From: an uncultured Clostridia bacterium
GTDB lineage: Bacteria; Bacillota; Clostridia; Oscillospirales; Acutalibacteraceae
Reading direction: 5' to 3'
NCBI GenBank assembly: GCA_946405565.1
Contig: CAMJHU010000164.1
Coordinates: forward strand, 1-5,626
DNA: 5,626 bases
Shown: piece after piece, positions 1 to 5,570 of the stretch
Layout of the letters: each line of letters starts with the position of its first letter
Position numbering within the stretch: the stretch's first letter is position 1
Position numbers and translations under genes: made by a program
Notes under the pieces: generated by a model
What the model saw: only the letters and a program-made list of their open reading frames with translations
Databases searched by the model: none
Told to the model about the DNA's origin: nothing

Positions 1-63
1 GCTGCTAAAGCAGCGGGCGCCATCCGCACACGTGGAGATACTGAACAGGCTCTGAGATGGTAA
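1..63 (+). CDS. C-terminal tail of an unidentified upstream gene (partial)
   Basis: An open frame runs from the first base to a TAA at 61-63 and encodes about 20 residues ending in GDTEQALRW. The stop sits just ahead of the ribosome binding site of the next gene, the usual spacing within an operon. I do not recognise the fragment, and it is too short for a family call. A second frame (2-55, ending in TGA with the residues EILNRL) is also open, so the frame choice is uncertain; the first is preferred only because its stop abuts the next ribosome binding site. In comparable kinase/FHA clusters this position can hold a PP2C phosphatase or another FHA or von Willebrand factor A protein, but nothing in these residues shows that. 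Confidence 0.45.
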   Translation, partial: AAKAAGAIRTRGDTEQALRW

Positions 64-66
64 GCT

Positions 67-71
67 GGAGG
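67..71 (+). promoter_or_regulatory. Ribosome binding site that fixes a TTG start
   Basis: A perfect GGAGG lies eight bases before the TTG at 80. The next in-frame ATG (101-103) has no comparable site and would remove the first Cys-x-x-Cys of the zinc ribbon. The site therefore supports TTG at 80 as the true start of the first kinase. Confidence 0.8.
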
Positions 72-79
72 TCGCAAAG

Positions 80-2056
80 TTGAAAAGATGCCCGAACTGT
101 ATGAGAGAACACAAGGACAGTGCCCGTTTCTGTCCCTATTGCGGATATGACGTTCACAAACCGGTGGACGGTTCCCAACTGCCCCCGGGAACCTTACTCA
201 AAACCAGATATATGATAGGAACGGTCATAAAGCAGGGCGGATTTGGCATAATTTATCGTGCCTGGGATACGACGTTGGATGTAGTGGTTGCGATCAAAGA
301 ATGTTTTCCCACCGGATTGATCAGCCGCAATCAGGGAGAAACGTATGTCAATATACCGGAGAATCAGACATCCAGACAGATTTATGAAGAAAAAATACGC
401 CGGTTTCTCGGCGAAGCCCGGACGATGGCAAGATTCAGTGACCATGCGAATATGGTGCATGTGTTTGATTATTTTGAAGAAAACCATACTGCGTATTTTG
501 TGATGGAATATCTGGACGGAGAAAACATCGAGGAATACTGCGCCTCTCATACGCTGTCAGTGGATGAGTCTGTCGATATCATTGTAAAGGTTTGTTCTAT
601 CATAAAATGTATGCACAGGGAAAACATCATCCATAGAGATTTAAAGCCGGAAAATATCATGATCTGTAAAGACGGCAATATTAAACTGATTGATTTTGGA
701 ACCGCGAGAGCGCAATTCGGGGAGCTTTCCAAAACCATCTCGGCGGATCTGACGCCGGGTTACGCTCCGTTTGAACAGTACAGTTCCAAAGGTCATCAGG
801 GTTCATGGACGGATGTTTATGCACTTTGCGCCACATTGTATTATATGGTGACAGGCGTCAAACCGGAAGAAGCCACAGACAGAGCCAAAGAAGATACGCT
901 TGCCGCACCGCGTCAACGCAATGCCAATGTGCCGGAATGGCTTGATCGTACGATCATGGCTGGTATGGCAATTGATTATCATCTTCGTCTGCAAAATATC
1001 GATGAGCTGTTGAGTGGACTGGAACAAAACAAAAAGATTTTATATCCTGAGGAAAAGATCCGAAAACAAAAATTCATCCGATTGTTTTATCTGACAGCGG
1101 CGGTTTTAGTGCTGTTGTTTGGGGGAGTCGGATATATCGCTTATATGGCTTCCTATCACGCATGGTTTGTAAAGAACGGTACCATCACTGTCTGGGCGCC
1201 GGATAATGCAACCGGAAGAAGCTTAGCGGAATCAAGTGACAAATTTGAAGAAAGATATAACGGCAAACAGGTGGAATTTACGTTTGTAAAGGAAGATTCC
1301 TATTTCAACGAGGTTTCCGAGGCAGCGGCGAACCGTCAGCTTCCGGATGTGTTTATCCTGCCGGAGGGCGATCTGGCATTCCGGCATCAACTGGCGGATA
1401 TATCCTCTCTACTGACCCGCTGTGGCGATTCCGATCATTTTCTCATTAAAGACAATTGTGCGTATCTTTCCGAACAAAAATTTATCCCATTGAGCTTTGA
1501 TACCATTGTATTGTATGAAAATACATCTGTCTCATCTGACATTGAAGAGCGTTATGATATGACAGAAAAAATAGATTTAAGTCAAACAAAACCGCAGAAT
1601 GATCCCAAGCATACGCTTTTTGACAGCGCATCTCATTTAGTTGCATCTGTTATGCAGTGTCAAAATGGAAGTGAGGGAACACAAAATGCTCTCACGGCGT
1701 TTACGGAAACAAATAAACAAATCGTACCGTATTACTTTGGCAGCACCAGTGAGCGCCGTACCGTTCAGAATGCGCTGGCAGGCTATAATGAGATTCACGG
1801 TGTGTGTGACGGAAATGTCATGTACGCGGATTTCTGTGATAAGATATCTGTGAGTAAAAGCGCGTATGAAGATCATTCTGCCATAGTGGATCTGTTTATC
1901 CGGTACCTGCTCAGTGAGGAAGCTGAGAGTGATATGTACCTCCAGAATGACAAGCCATTGCCGATAGAAAAAAACAGCTATTCTCATTATGTTTCGACGA
2001 TTGAGAGCCTTTCTTTTCTGAAGGACGAATATGATTGTTATAAGATCGTCGAGTAA
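80..2056 (+). CDS. Membrane Ser/Thr protein kinase with N-terminal zinc ribbon and extracytoplasmic solute-binding-protein-like domain
   Basis: This 658-residue protein is predicted to phosphorylate Ser/Thr residues of cytoplasmic targets in response to something sensed outside the membrane. In order: a zinc ribbon (C4-x2-C7, C18-x2-C21); a kinase domain at about 44-315 with VAIK Lys73, probable helix-C Glu112, HRDLKPEN at 185-192 (Asp187, Asn192), DFG at 205-207, an APFEQ segment at 229-233 and Asp245; a transmembrane helix at about 334-356; and an outside domain at about 360-658. That domain opens with GTITVWAP, has PLSFDTIVLYEN at 470-481, and ends with a helical FIRYLLSEEAES stretch followed by LPIEKNSY. 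This pattern resembles family 1 (sugar-type) ABC solute-binding proteins. At about 300 residues it is shorter than the usual 380-400, so the fold may be trimmed. The first glycine of the nucleotide loop is replaced by Lys51. The TTG start is chosen for its ribosome binding site and because it keeps the full zinc ribbon. The kinase call is firm; the solute-binding assignment is inferred from motifs. Confidence 0.93.
   Translation: MKRCPNCMREHKDSARFCPYCGYDVHKPVDGSQLPPGTLLKTRYMIGTVIKQGGFGIIYRAWDTTLDVVVAIKECFPTGLISRNQGETYVNIPENQTSRQIYEEKIRRFLGEARTMARFSDHANMVHVFDYFEENHTAYFVMEYLDGENIEEYCASHTLSVDESVDIIVKVCSIIKCMHRENIIHRDLKPENIMICKDGNIKLIDFGTARAQFGELSKTISADLTPGYAPFEQYSSKGHQGSWTDVYALCATLYYMVTGVKPEEATDRAKEDTLAAPRQRNANVPEWLDRTIMAGMAIDYHLRLQNIDELLSGLEQNKKILYPEEKIRKQKFIRLFYLTAAVLVLLFGGVGYIAYMASYHAWFVKNGTITVWAPDNATGRSLAESSDKFEERYNGKQVEFTFVKEDSYFNEVSEAAANRQLPDVFILPEGDLAFRHQLADISSLLTRCGDSDHFLIKDNCAYLSEQKFIPLSFDTIVLYENTSVSSDIEERYDMTEKIDLSQTKPQNDPKHTLFDSASHLVASVMQCQNGSEGTQNALTAFTETNKQIVPYYFGSTSERRTVQNALAGYNEIHGVCDGNVMYADFCDKISVSKSAYEDHSAIVDLFIRYLLSEEAESDMYLQNDKPLPIEKNSYSHYVSTIESLSFLKDEYDCYKIVE
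1079..1147 (+). other. Transmembrane segment of the first kinase
   Basis: Codons for residues about 334-356 encode an uninterrupted hydrophobic stretch (core AAVLVLLFGGVGYIAY). It is preceded by the basic patch KIRKQK, which fits a cytoplasmic N-terminal side under the positive-inside rule. This places the kinase inside and the C-terminal domain outside. Confidence 0.85.
1157..2053 (+). other. Extracytoplasmic solute-binding-protein-like (SBP family 1) sensor domain
   Basis: Residues about 360-658 of the first kinase. Visible family-like features are the opening beta strand TITVWAP, a SDKFEERY helix followed by a second strand (VEFTFVKE), the LPDVFILPEGD stretch, PLSFDTIVLYEN near the middle, and the late helix FIRYLLSEEAES followed by LPIEKN. 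In solute-binding proteins the equivalent parts form the first lobe, the hinge crossing and the closing helix. There is no signal peptide or lipobox, because the transmembrane helix just before it serves as anchor. The assignment rests on motif reading, not an alignment. Confidence 0.65.
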
Positions 2057-2069
2057 TTGATTCTATATG

Positions 2070-2074
2070 AGGAG
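2070..2074 (+). promoter_or_regulatory. Ribosome binding site for the PASTA kinase
   Basis: AGGAG lies six bases before the ATG at 2081, ideal spacing. It decides against the in-frame TTG at 2057, which directly follows the stop of the previous gene and has no site of its own. Confidence 0.8.
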
Positions 2075-2080
2075 AGTACG

Positions 2081-5000
2081 ATGAGTAATTATATGAATGA
2101 AAATAACGACATGGATATTTGTAACGCAACCGACACGGCATTTGATCGGTGTTATAGCTGTATGAAAAAAATAAAGCCGGGAACCGTCTTCTGCAAATAC
2201 TGCGGTTACAATCAGAAAGAGCCGGCGGCAAAAGGCAATTATCTGACGCCCGGAAGCAAATTGGACGGTCAGATTTTGAAGGGGCAATATATCATTGGAA
2301 AAGTATTGGGCGCAGGAGGATTTGGCGTAACCTATATGGCATGGGACACCAATCTGAGCAGAAAGGTTGCCATAAAGGAGTATCTGCCCATCGAATTTGC
2401 CACCAGAATGTCAGGCGCAAGTACCCTTACCGTTTTTACGGGTGAAAAAGCGAAACAGTTTGAAATCGGCAGAGCAAAGTTTCAAAACGAAGGTCAAAGA
2501 TTGGCAAAATGTCAGAATGTTTCAGGCGTCGTTCAGATTTACGATGTACTCTATCAGAATCATACGGCATACCTCGTAATGGAATATCTTGACGGAGAAA
2601 CATTAAAAAGCAAACTGGATCGTGAAACGTCACTGTCAGTGGAGGACGCGCTGGGCATTATCATTCCGGTATTGGATGCGCTTGAGGAAGTACATAAGCA
2701 CGGTCTGATCCATCGCGATGTGGCGCCGGATAATATATTCCTTTGCAAAAACGGTGCTGTAAAATTAATTGATTTTGGTGCCGCGAGATATGCGACAACC
2801 GGTTTCAGCCGCAGTCTGTCGGTCATTCTGAAATCAGGTTATTCTCCCGAAGAGCAGTATCGCAACAAAGGAGAACAAGGTCCATGGACGGATGTATACG
2901 CTGCCGGTGCAACGTTATACAAAATGCTGACCGGTATGACGCCCCCCGATGCAATGGAACGCACTGCTAATGATGAACTGAGAAGTTCCGTTGGACTGCC
3001 TGGCTGGGTCGTCACGGTTGACAGAAAATACAGATATTTGAAAGGCAGGCTCGCCCATCATTTGTACCGGTATATCCTTCGGAAGGATGAAGAAAAAACG
3101 GAGGATTCCGATCAGACGGCAAGAGATATTGCAAGCGAGCGAAGAAGGAATCTTGCGTATCATACCTATCAGAAGCTCACAGGGAATTCTCCGGATGTAG
3201 CTGATGACAGCCGGGAAAGCTATGCCGCAAGCGAAAAGATAGACGCCATTCCACGACCTGTCTACATCGCTATGATGAATGCTTTGAATGTCGATCAGAA
3301 TGACCGGACGCAATCTGCCGCACAATTTAAAAAAGAGCTTACAGGTGAAGCGGAAGCAAACTGGCTTGTCATAAAAAACAGAAAAATCGATATCGGCGCA
3401 TTTCCCCGATGGATGAAAGCGGTTGGTGCTTTAGCCGCGGCTGTGGTTGTTTTATTGATTGTCTCCCTTTTTTCCGTCATTATGGGTGCCGCTTCCGACG
3501 AAGTGGAGATACCTGAGATTATCAATCACATGACGGATGAAGCCAAAGATATCATTATTGAAAAAGATCTTGAATATATGATTGTGGATGCCAGAGTCAG
3601 CGATAAAGTGACGGAGAACAAAGTCATGTTTCAGGAGCCGGAACAATTTACCAAAGTGGAAAAAGGCTCTGTGGTAAAAGCCACAATCAGTATGGGAACC
3701 GAAAAAGTGACGGTACCCAACTTCATCGGAATGACCCGGGAGGAAGCCGAACAGGAACTGAGCAGATTACAGCTTACCGGCGAGTTCAGCGAGGAATACA
3801 GTTCGGTAGGAAAAGGAAAAATCTGTCGGCAGGATCAGGAGGTCAATGCCCGTGTCCCCGTAGGTTCTGTTTTGAACCTTGCTGTTTCTCTGGGACTGGA
3901 AGAAGTGGATAAAAAAGAAACCGTGAGTGTTCCCAATATAACGGGTCTGACGCTGCAGGAAGCAAAAAACAAGCTGAAATCCATCAACTTATATCTTGAC
4001 GTAAAATCGGAAAAATACGCTGACAAACCCGCCGGAACCGTTATTTCCCAATCGGTGAAATCCGGCAGTACTGTCAAACAAGGCACTACCATTAAAGTGG
4101 TGGTAAGTAAGGGCAAGAAAACAGTCGTTGTGCCGTATGTGACATATAAAACCAAAAACGAAGCCATCAGGCTCCTTGAAAATGTCAATCTGAAATATGC
4201 CATCAAATATGATTATCATGAATCTGTCGCCAAAGGAAACGTGATTTCTCAGAGCGTTGCCGCGGAGAAATCCGTTGCGCCCGGAACAACGATTGATCTT
4301 GTGGTGAGCAAGGGCAAAAAGACCGTCACTGTACCCAACGTGGAGGGCAGCAAGTTCGCTGCCGCCAAAAATAAGATTGAGGAAAAGGGTCTGAAAGTCA
4401 CGGTCAAGGAAGAAACGAGCGACAGTGTTGAGAAAGGAATAGTCATCCGGCAGTCGCCTGCCGCCAAAAAAGAGGTTGCCAATGGCGCGACGGTTACTAT
4501 TTATGTGAGTAAAGGCAAAAAAGCCACCACCACGACCACCGCTAAAACCACGGCTATAACTACCACGACCACTAAATCCACGGCTAAGACCACCAAAACA
4601 ACCGCTAAGACCACCACGACTTCCAAAACCACCACCACAACTGCCAAGACAACCGCCAAGACGACCACTACGACCACCAATGCCATCGTCAAGGTTCCGA
4701 ACGTGGAGGGAAAAACCTCCTCCAATGCTAAAAAAGCCATTAAATCCATGAATTTGAAAGTCGATGTAAAGAATGTATACAGTTACACGGTACCCGAAGG
4801 CACTGTGATCGAACAGTTTCCGCCAGCCAATACGTCTGTAAACCGAGGCGATACCGTTACGATTACCGTCAGCCAAGGAGAGAAACCCCTGACGGTGCCG
4901 GATGTGGAAGGCGAAACCGTTTCAGATGCCAAGGAACTCATCCGCTCATGCGACTTAAAACCGGATGTTGTGAAGGAATACAGCGATACAGTGGCGAGCG

Positions 5001-5293
5001 GAAAAGTCATCCGACAGAATCCCCCTGCCAATTCCTCTGCCCAAGAAGGGGATACCGTTACCATAACGGTCAGCAAGGGCAGACGCCCGGTAAAGGTTCC
5101 CAATGTGGTTGGAAAATCATTGTCGGATGCGAACAATACACTTGAAGCCGCGGGATTGAGACCAACCTATAAGCTGAAAGAAAGCGACGAGGTTCCCGAA
5201 GACTGCGTGATCAGTCAATCACCGGTGGGAGGGGCTTCCGCTTATCAAAACGATACGGTAACGATTGTCATCAGTTCCGGAAGTTCGCGGTAA
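2081..5293 (+). CDS. Membrane Ser/Thr protein kinase with zinc ribbon and eight PASTA-like repeats
   Basis: This 1070-residue protein is a PASTA-type kinase, likely sensing cell-wall material outside and phosphorylating proteins inside. In order: a zinc ribbon (C24-x2-C27, C38-x2-C41); a kinase domain at about 70-420 with a complete glycine loop GAGGFG at 77-82, VAIK Lys99 followed by EYLP, probable helix-C Glu137, HRDVAPDN at 211-218, DFG at 231-233, a GYSPEEQY segment at 253-260 and Asp271; a transmembrane helix at about 447-469; then eight PASTA-like units from about 472 to 1068. A Thr-rich linker (815-867) separates units five and six. The Lys normally two residues after the catalytic Asp is Ala215. 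About 80 charged residues (308-388) are inserted into the kinase C-lobe. Classical PrkC/Stk1/PknB proteins usually carry three to five PASTA units and no zinc ribbon, so this is probably not their direct orthologue and no symbol is given. It lies 24 bases after the first kinase and is presumably co-transcribed with it. Confidence 0.95.
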   Translation: MSNYMNENNDMDICNATDTAFDRCYSCMKKIKPGTVFCKYCGYNQKEPAAKGNYLTPGSKLDGQILKGQYIIGKVLGAGGFGVTYMAWDTNLSRKVAIKEYLPIEFATRMSGASTLTVFTGEKAKQFEIGRAKFQNEGQRLAKCQNVSGVVQIYDVLYQNHTAYLVMEYLDGETLKSKLDRETSLSVEDALGIIIPVLDALEEVHKHGLIHRDVAPDNIFLCKNGAVKLIDFGAARYATTGFSRSLSVILKSGYSPEEQYRNKGEQGPWTDVYAAGATLYKMLTGMTPPDAMERTANDELRSSVGLPGWVVTVDRKYRYLKGRLAHHLYRYILRKDEEKTEDSDQTARDIASERRRNLAYHTYQKLTGNSPDVADDSRESYAASEKIDAIPRPVYIAMMNALNVDQNDRTQSAAQFKKELTGEAEANWLVIKNRKIDIGAFPRWMKAVGALAAAVVVLLIVSLFSVIMGAASDEVEIPEIINHMTDEAKDIIIEKDLEYMIVDARVSDKVTENKVMFQEPEQFTKVEKGSVVKATISMGTEKVTVPNFIGMTREEAEQELSRLQLTGEFSEEYSSVGKGKICRQDQEVNARVPVGSVLNLAVSLGLEEVDKKETVSVPNITGLTLQEAKNKLKSINLYLDVKSEKYADKPAGTVISQSVKSGSTVKQGTTIKVVVSKGKKTVVVPYVTYKTKNEAIRLLENVNLKYAIKYDYHESVAKGNVISQSVAAEKSVAPGTTIDLVVSKGKKTVTVPNVEGSKFAAAKNKIEEKGLKVTVKEETSDSVEKGIVIRQSPAAKKEVANGATVTIYVSKGKKATTTTTAKTTAITTTTTKSTAKTTKTTAKTTTTSKTTTTTAKTTAKTTTTTTNAIVKVPNVEGKTSSNAKKAIKSMNLKVDVKNVYSYTVPEGTVIEQFPPANTSVNRGDTVTITVSQGEKPLTVPDVEGETVSDAKELIRSCDLKPDVVKEYSDTVASGKVIRQNPPANSSAQEGDTVTITVSKGRRPVKVPNVVGKSLSDANNTLEAAGLRPTYKLKESDEVPEDCVISQSPVGGASAYQNDTVTIVISSGSSR
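3419..3487 (+). other. Transmembrane segment of the PASTA kinase
   Basis: Residues about 447-469 form a hydrophobic run (core ALAAAVVVLLIVSLFSVI) between a basic cytoplasmic side (KNRKIDIG...RWMK) and an acidic outer side (SDEVEIPE). This orients the PASTA chain to the outside. Confidence 0.88.
3494..5284 (+). repeat. Eight tandem PASTA-like units (protein-level repeat)
   Basis: The VPN-type openings of successive units fall at residues 477 (IPE), 545, 617, 684 (VPY), 751, 872, 939 (VPD) and 1006. The period is 67 residues, except 68 and 72 for the first two steps and 121 across the Thr-rich linker. Each unit ends in a strand followed by S-x-G, such as VVVSKG or TITVSQG. Unit one is the most degenerate. 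Units two to four lack the Pro of the usual Q-x-P motif (QDQ, QSV, QSV), while units five to eight keep it (QSP, QFP, QNP, QSP). Unit four also lacks the Gly of the VPNVEG-type opening. PASTA domains in known kinases bind muropeptides, lipid II or beta-lactams, or act as spacers; the ligand here is unknown. Confidence 0.9.
4523..4681 (+). repeat. Low-complexity Thr/Lys/Ala linker between PASTA units five and six
   Basis: Codons for residues 815-867 encode 34 Thr, 8 Lys and 7 Ala out of 53 residues, built from loose TTAKTT-type repeats. All four Thr codons are used in mixed order, so it is not a simple DNA microsatellite, and the composition looks held at protein level. Such Thr-rich segments in surface proteins of Clostridia act as extended, sometimes glycosylated spacers. 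A wall-spanning role here is inference. Confidence 0.9.
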
Positions 5294-5303
5294 TCCCCCT
5301 GTC

Positions 5304-5346
5304 ATCCTCCGGCACATATGTGCTCCCGACTTGTGTGCCGGAGGGT
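5304..5346 (+). other. GC-rich hairpin between the PASTA kinase and the FHA gene
   Basis: Bases 5306-5316 and 5334-5344 are perfectly complementary over 11 pairs. The stem extends by wobble and A-U pairs on both sides and leaves a loop of about 13 bases. It begins about ten bases after the kinase stop codon. No T-run follows, so it is not a standard intrinsic terminator. It may act as a leaky terminator, an RNA-stability or processing element, or a control on expression of the next gene. Bases 5328-5333 can alternatively pair with 5350-5355, which would compete with the main stem. Confidence 0.6.
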
Positions 5347-5383
5347 CGGCAAGTCTGATGACCCATAGCAAAATGATGGAGAA

Positions 5384-5388
5384 AGAGG
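5384..5388 (+). promoter_or_regulatory. Ribosome binding site for the FHA gene
   Basis: AGAGG lies eight bases before the ATG at 5397, with a further GGAG a few bases upstream (5378-5381). It favours ATG 5397 over the in-frame ATGs at 5358 and 5373-5376, which lack a well-placed site. Confidence 0.65.
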
Positions 5389-5396
5389 TATTGTTG

Positions 5397-5570
5397 ATGG
5401 CAACACAAGAATTTAGTCCCAAATTCCGTCCGGCTACGCTGATCATTGTCGGAAAGAAAACAGAGGATGTCAGGGTTGTTTATTTACGGAGCGATATGAC
5501 GATGGGGCGTGAAGATGACGACCACACGGTTGATATTTCCTTACGCTCTATGATTGTTTCAAGAGCGTAA
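5397..5570 (+). CDS. FHA-domain protein, N-terminal part, truncated by the terminal inverted repeat
   Basis: The readable product has 57 residues. It begins MATQEF and shows the start of a forkhead-associated domain: strands around 12-30, then MTMGRE with the signature Gly37-Arg38, DISL at 46-49, and VSR at 54-56. In FHA domains the SR is followed within two residues by His and about 40-50 more residues. Here the reading stops right after SRA. FHA domains bind phosphothreonine peptides, so this protein is a natural reader of marks made by the two kinases upstream. The TAA at 5568-5570 lies inside the second arm of the inverted repeat that starts at 5562, so the stop is probably not real and the true gene continues in normal genomic sequence. 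It could be a stand-alone FHA adaptor or the N-terminus of a larger protein. Confidence 0.75.
   Translation: MATQEFSPKFRPATLIIVGKKTEDVRVVYLRSDMTMGREDDDHTVDISLRSMIVSRA

Noticed and set aside
1641..1853. A 70-codon plus-strand open frame inside the first kinase
   Set aside because: It is out of frame within the conserved sensor domain, has no ribosome binding site I can see, and no recognisable motif.
2057..2080. In-frame TTG directly after the first kinase stop, as an earlier start for the PASTA kinase or as a readthrough fusion of both kinases
   Set aside because: The two genes happen to share a frame, but ATG 2081 has an AGGAG at ideal spacing and TTG 2057 has no own site. The TAA stop has no readthrough context I recognise.
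4100..4520. CRISPR-like or mobile repeat array suggested by recurring AAGGGCAAAAA-type segments
   Set aside because: The similar segments (encoding VSKGKK) recur at about 201 bases, the PASTA unit length, are in frame, and diverge as coding repeats do.
4501..4749. A Val/Leu/Ala-rich minus-strand open frame resembling a membrane peptide
   Set aside because: The Val-rich run is the reverse complement of the Thr codons of the linker, so the hydrophobicity follows from composition.
3989..4876. A 295-codon open frame on the minus strand, rich in Gly and Arg/Ser
   Set aside because: It lies fully antisense to the PASTA repeats and Thr-rich linker. Its Gly-rich part is simply the reverse reading of Thr codons, and it has no recognisable domain.
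5265..5396. Longer start of the FHA gene, reaching back into the PASTA kinase
   Set aside because: The upstream part overlaps the kinase end and the hairpin, shows no domain features, and lacks a ribosome binding site. ATG 5397 is preceded by AGAGG.
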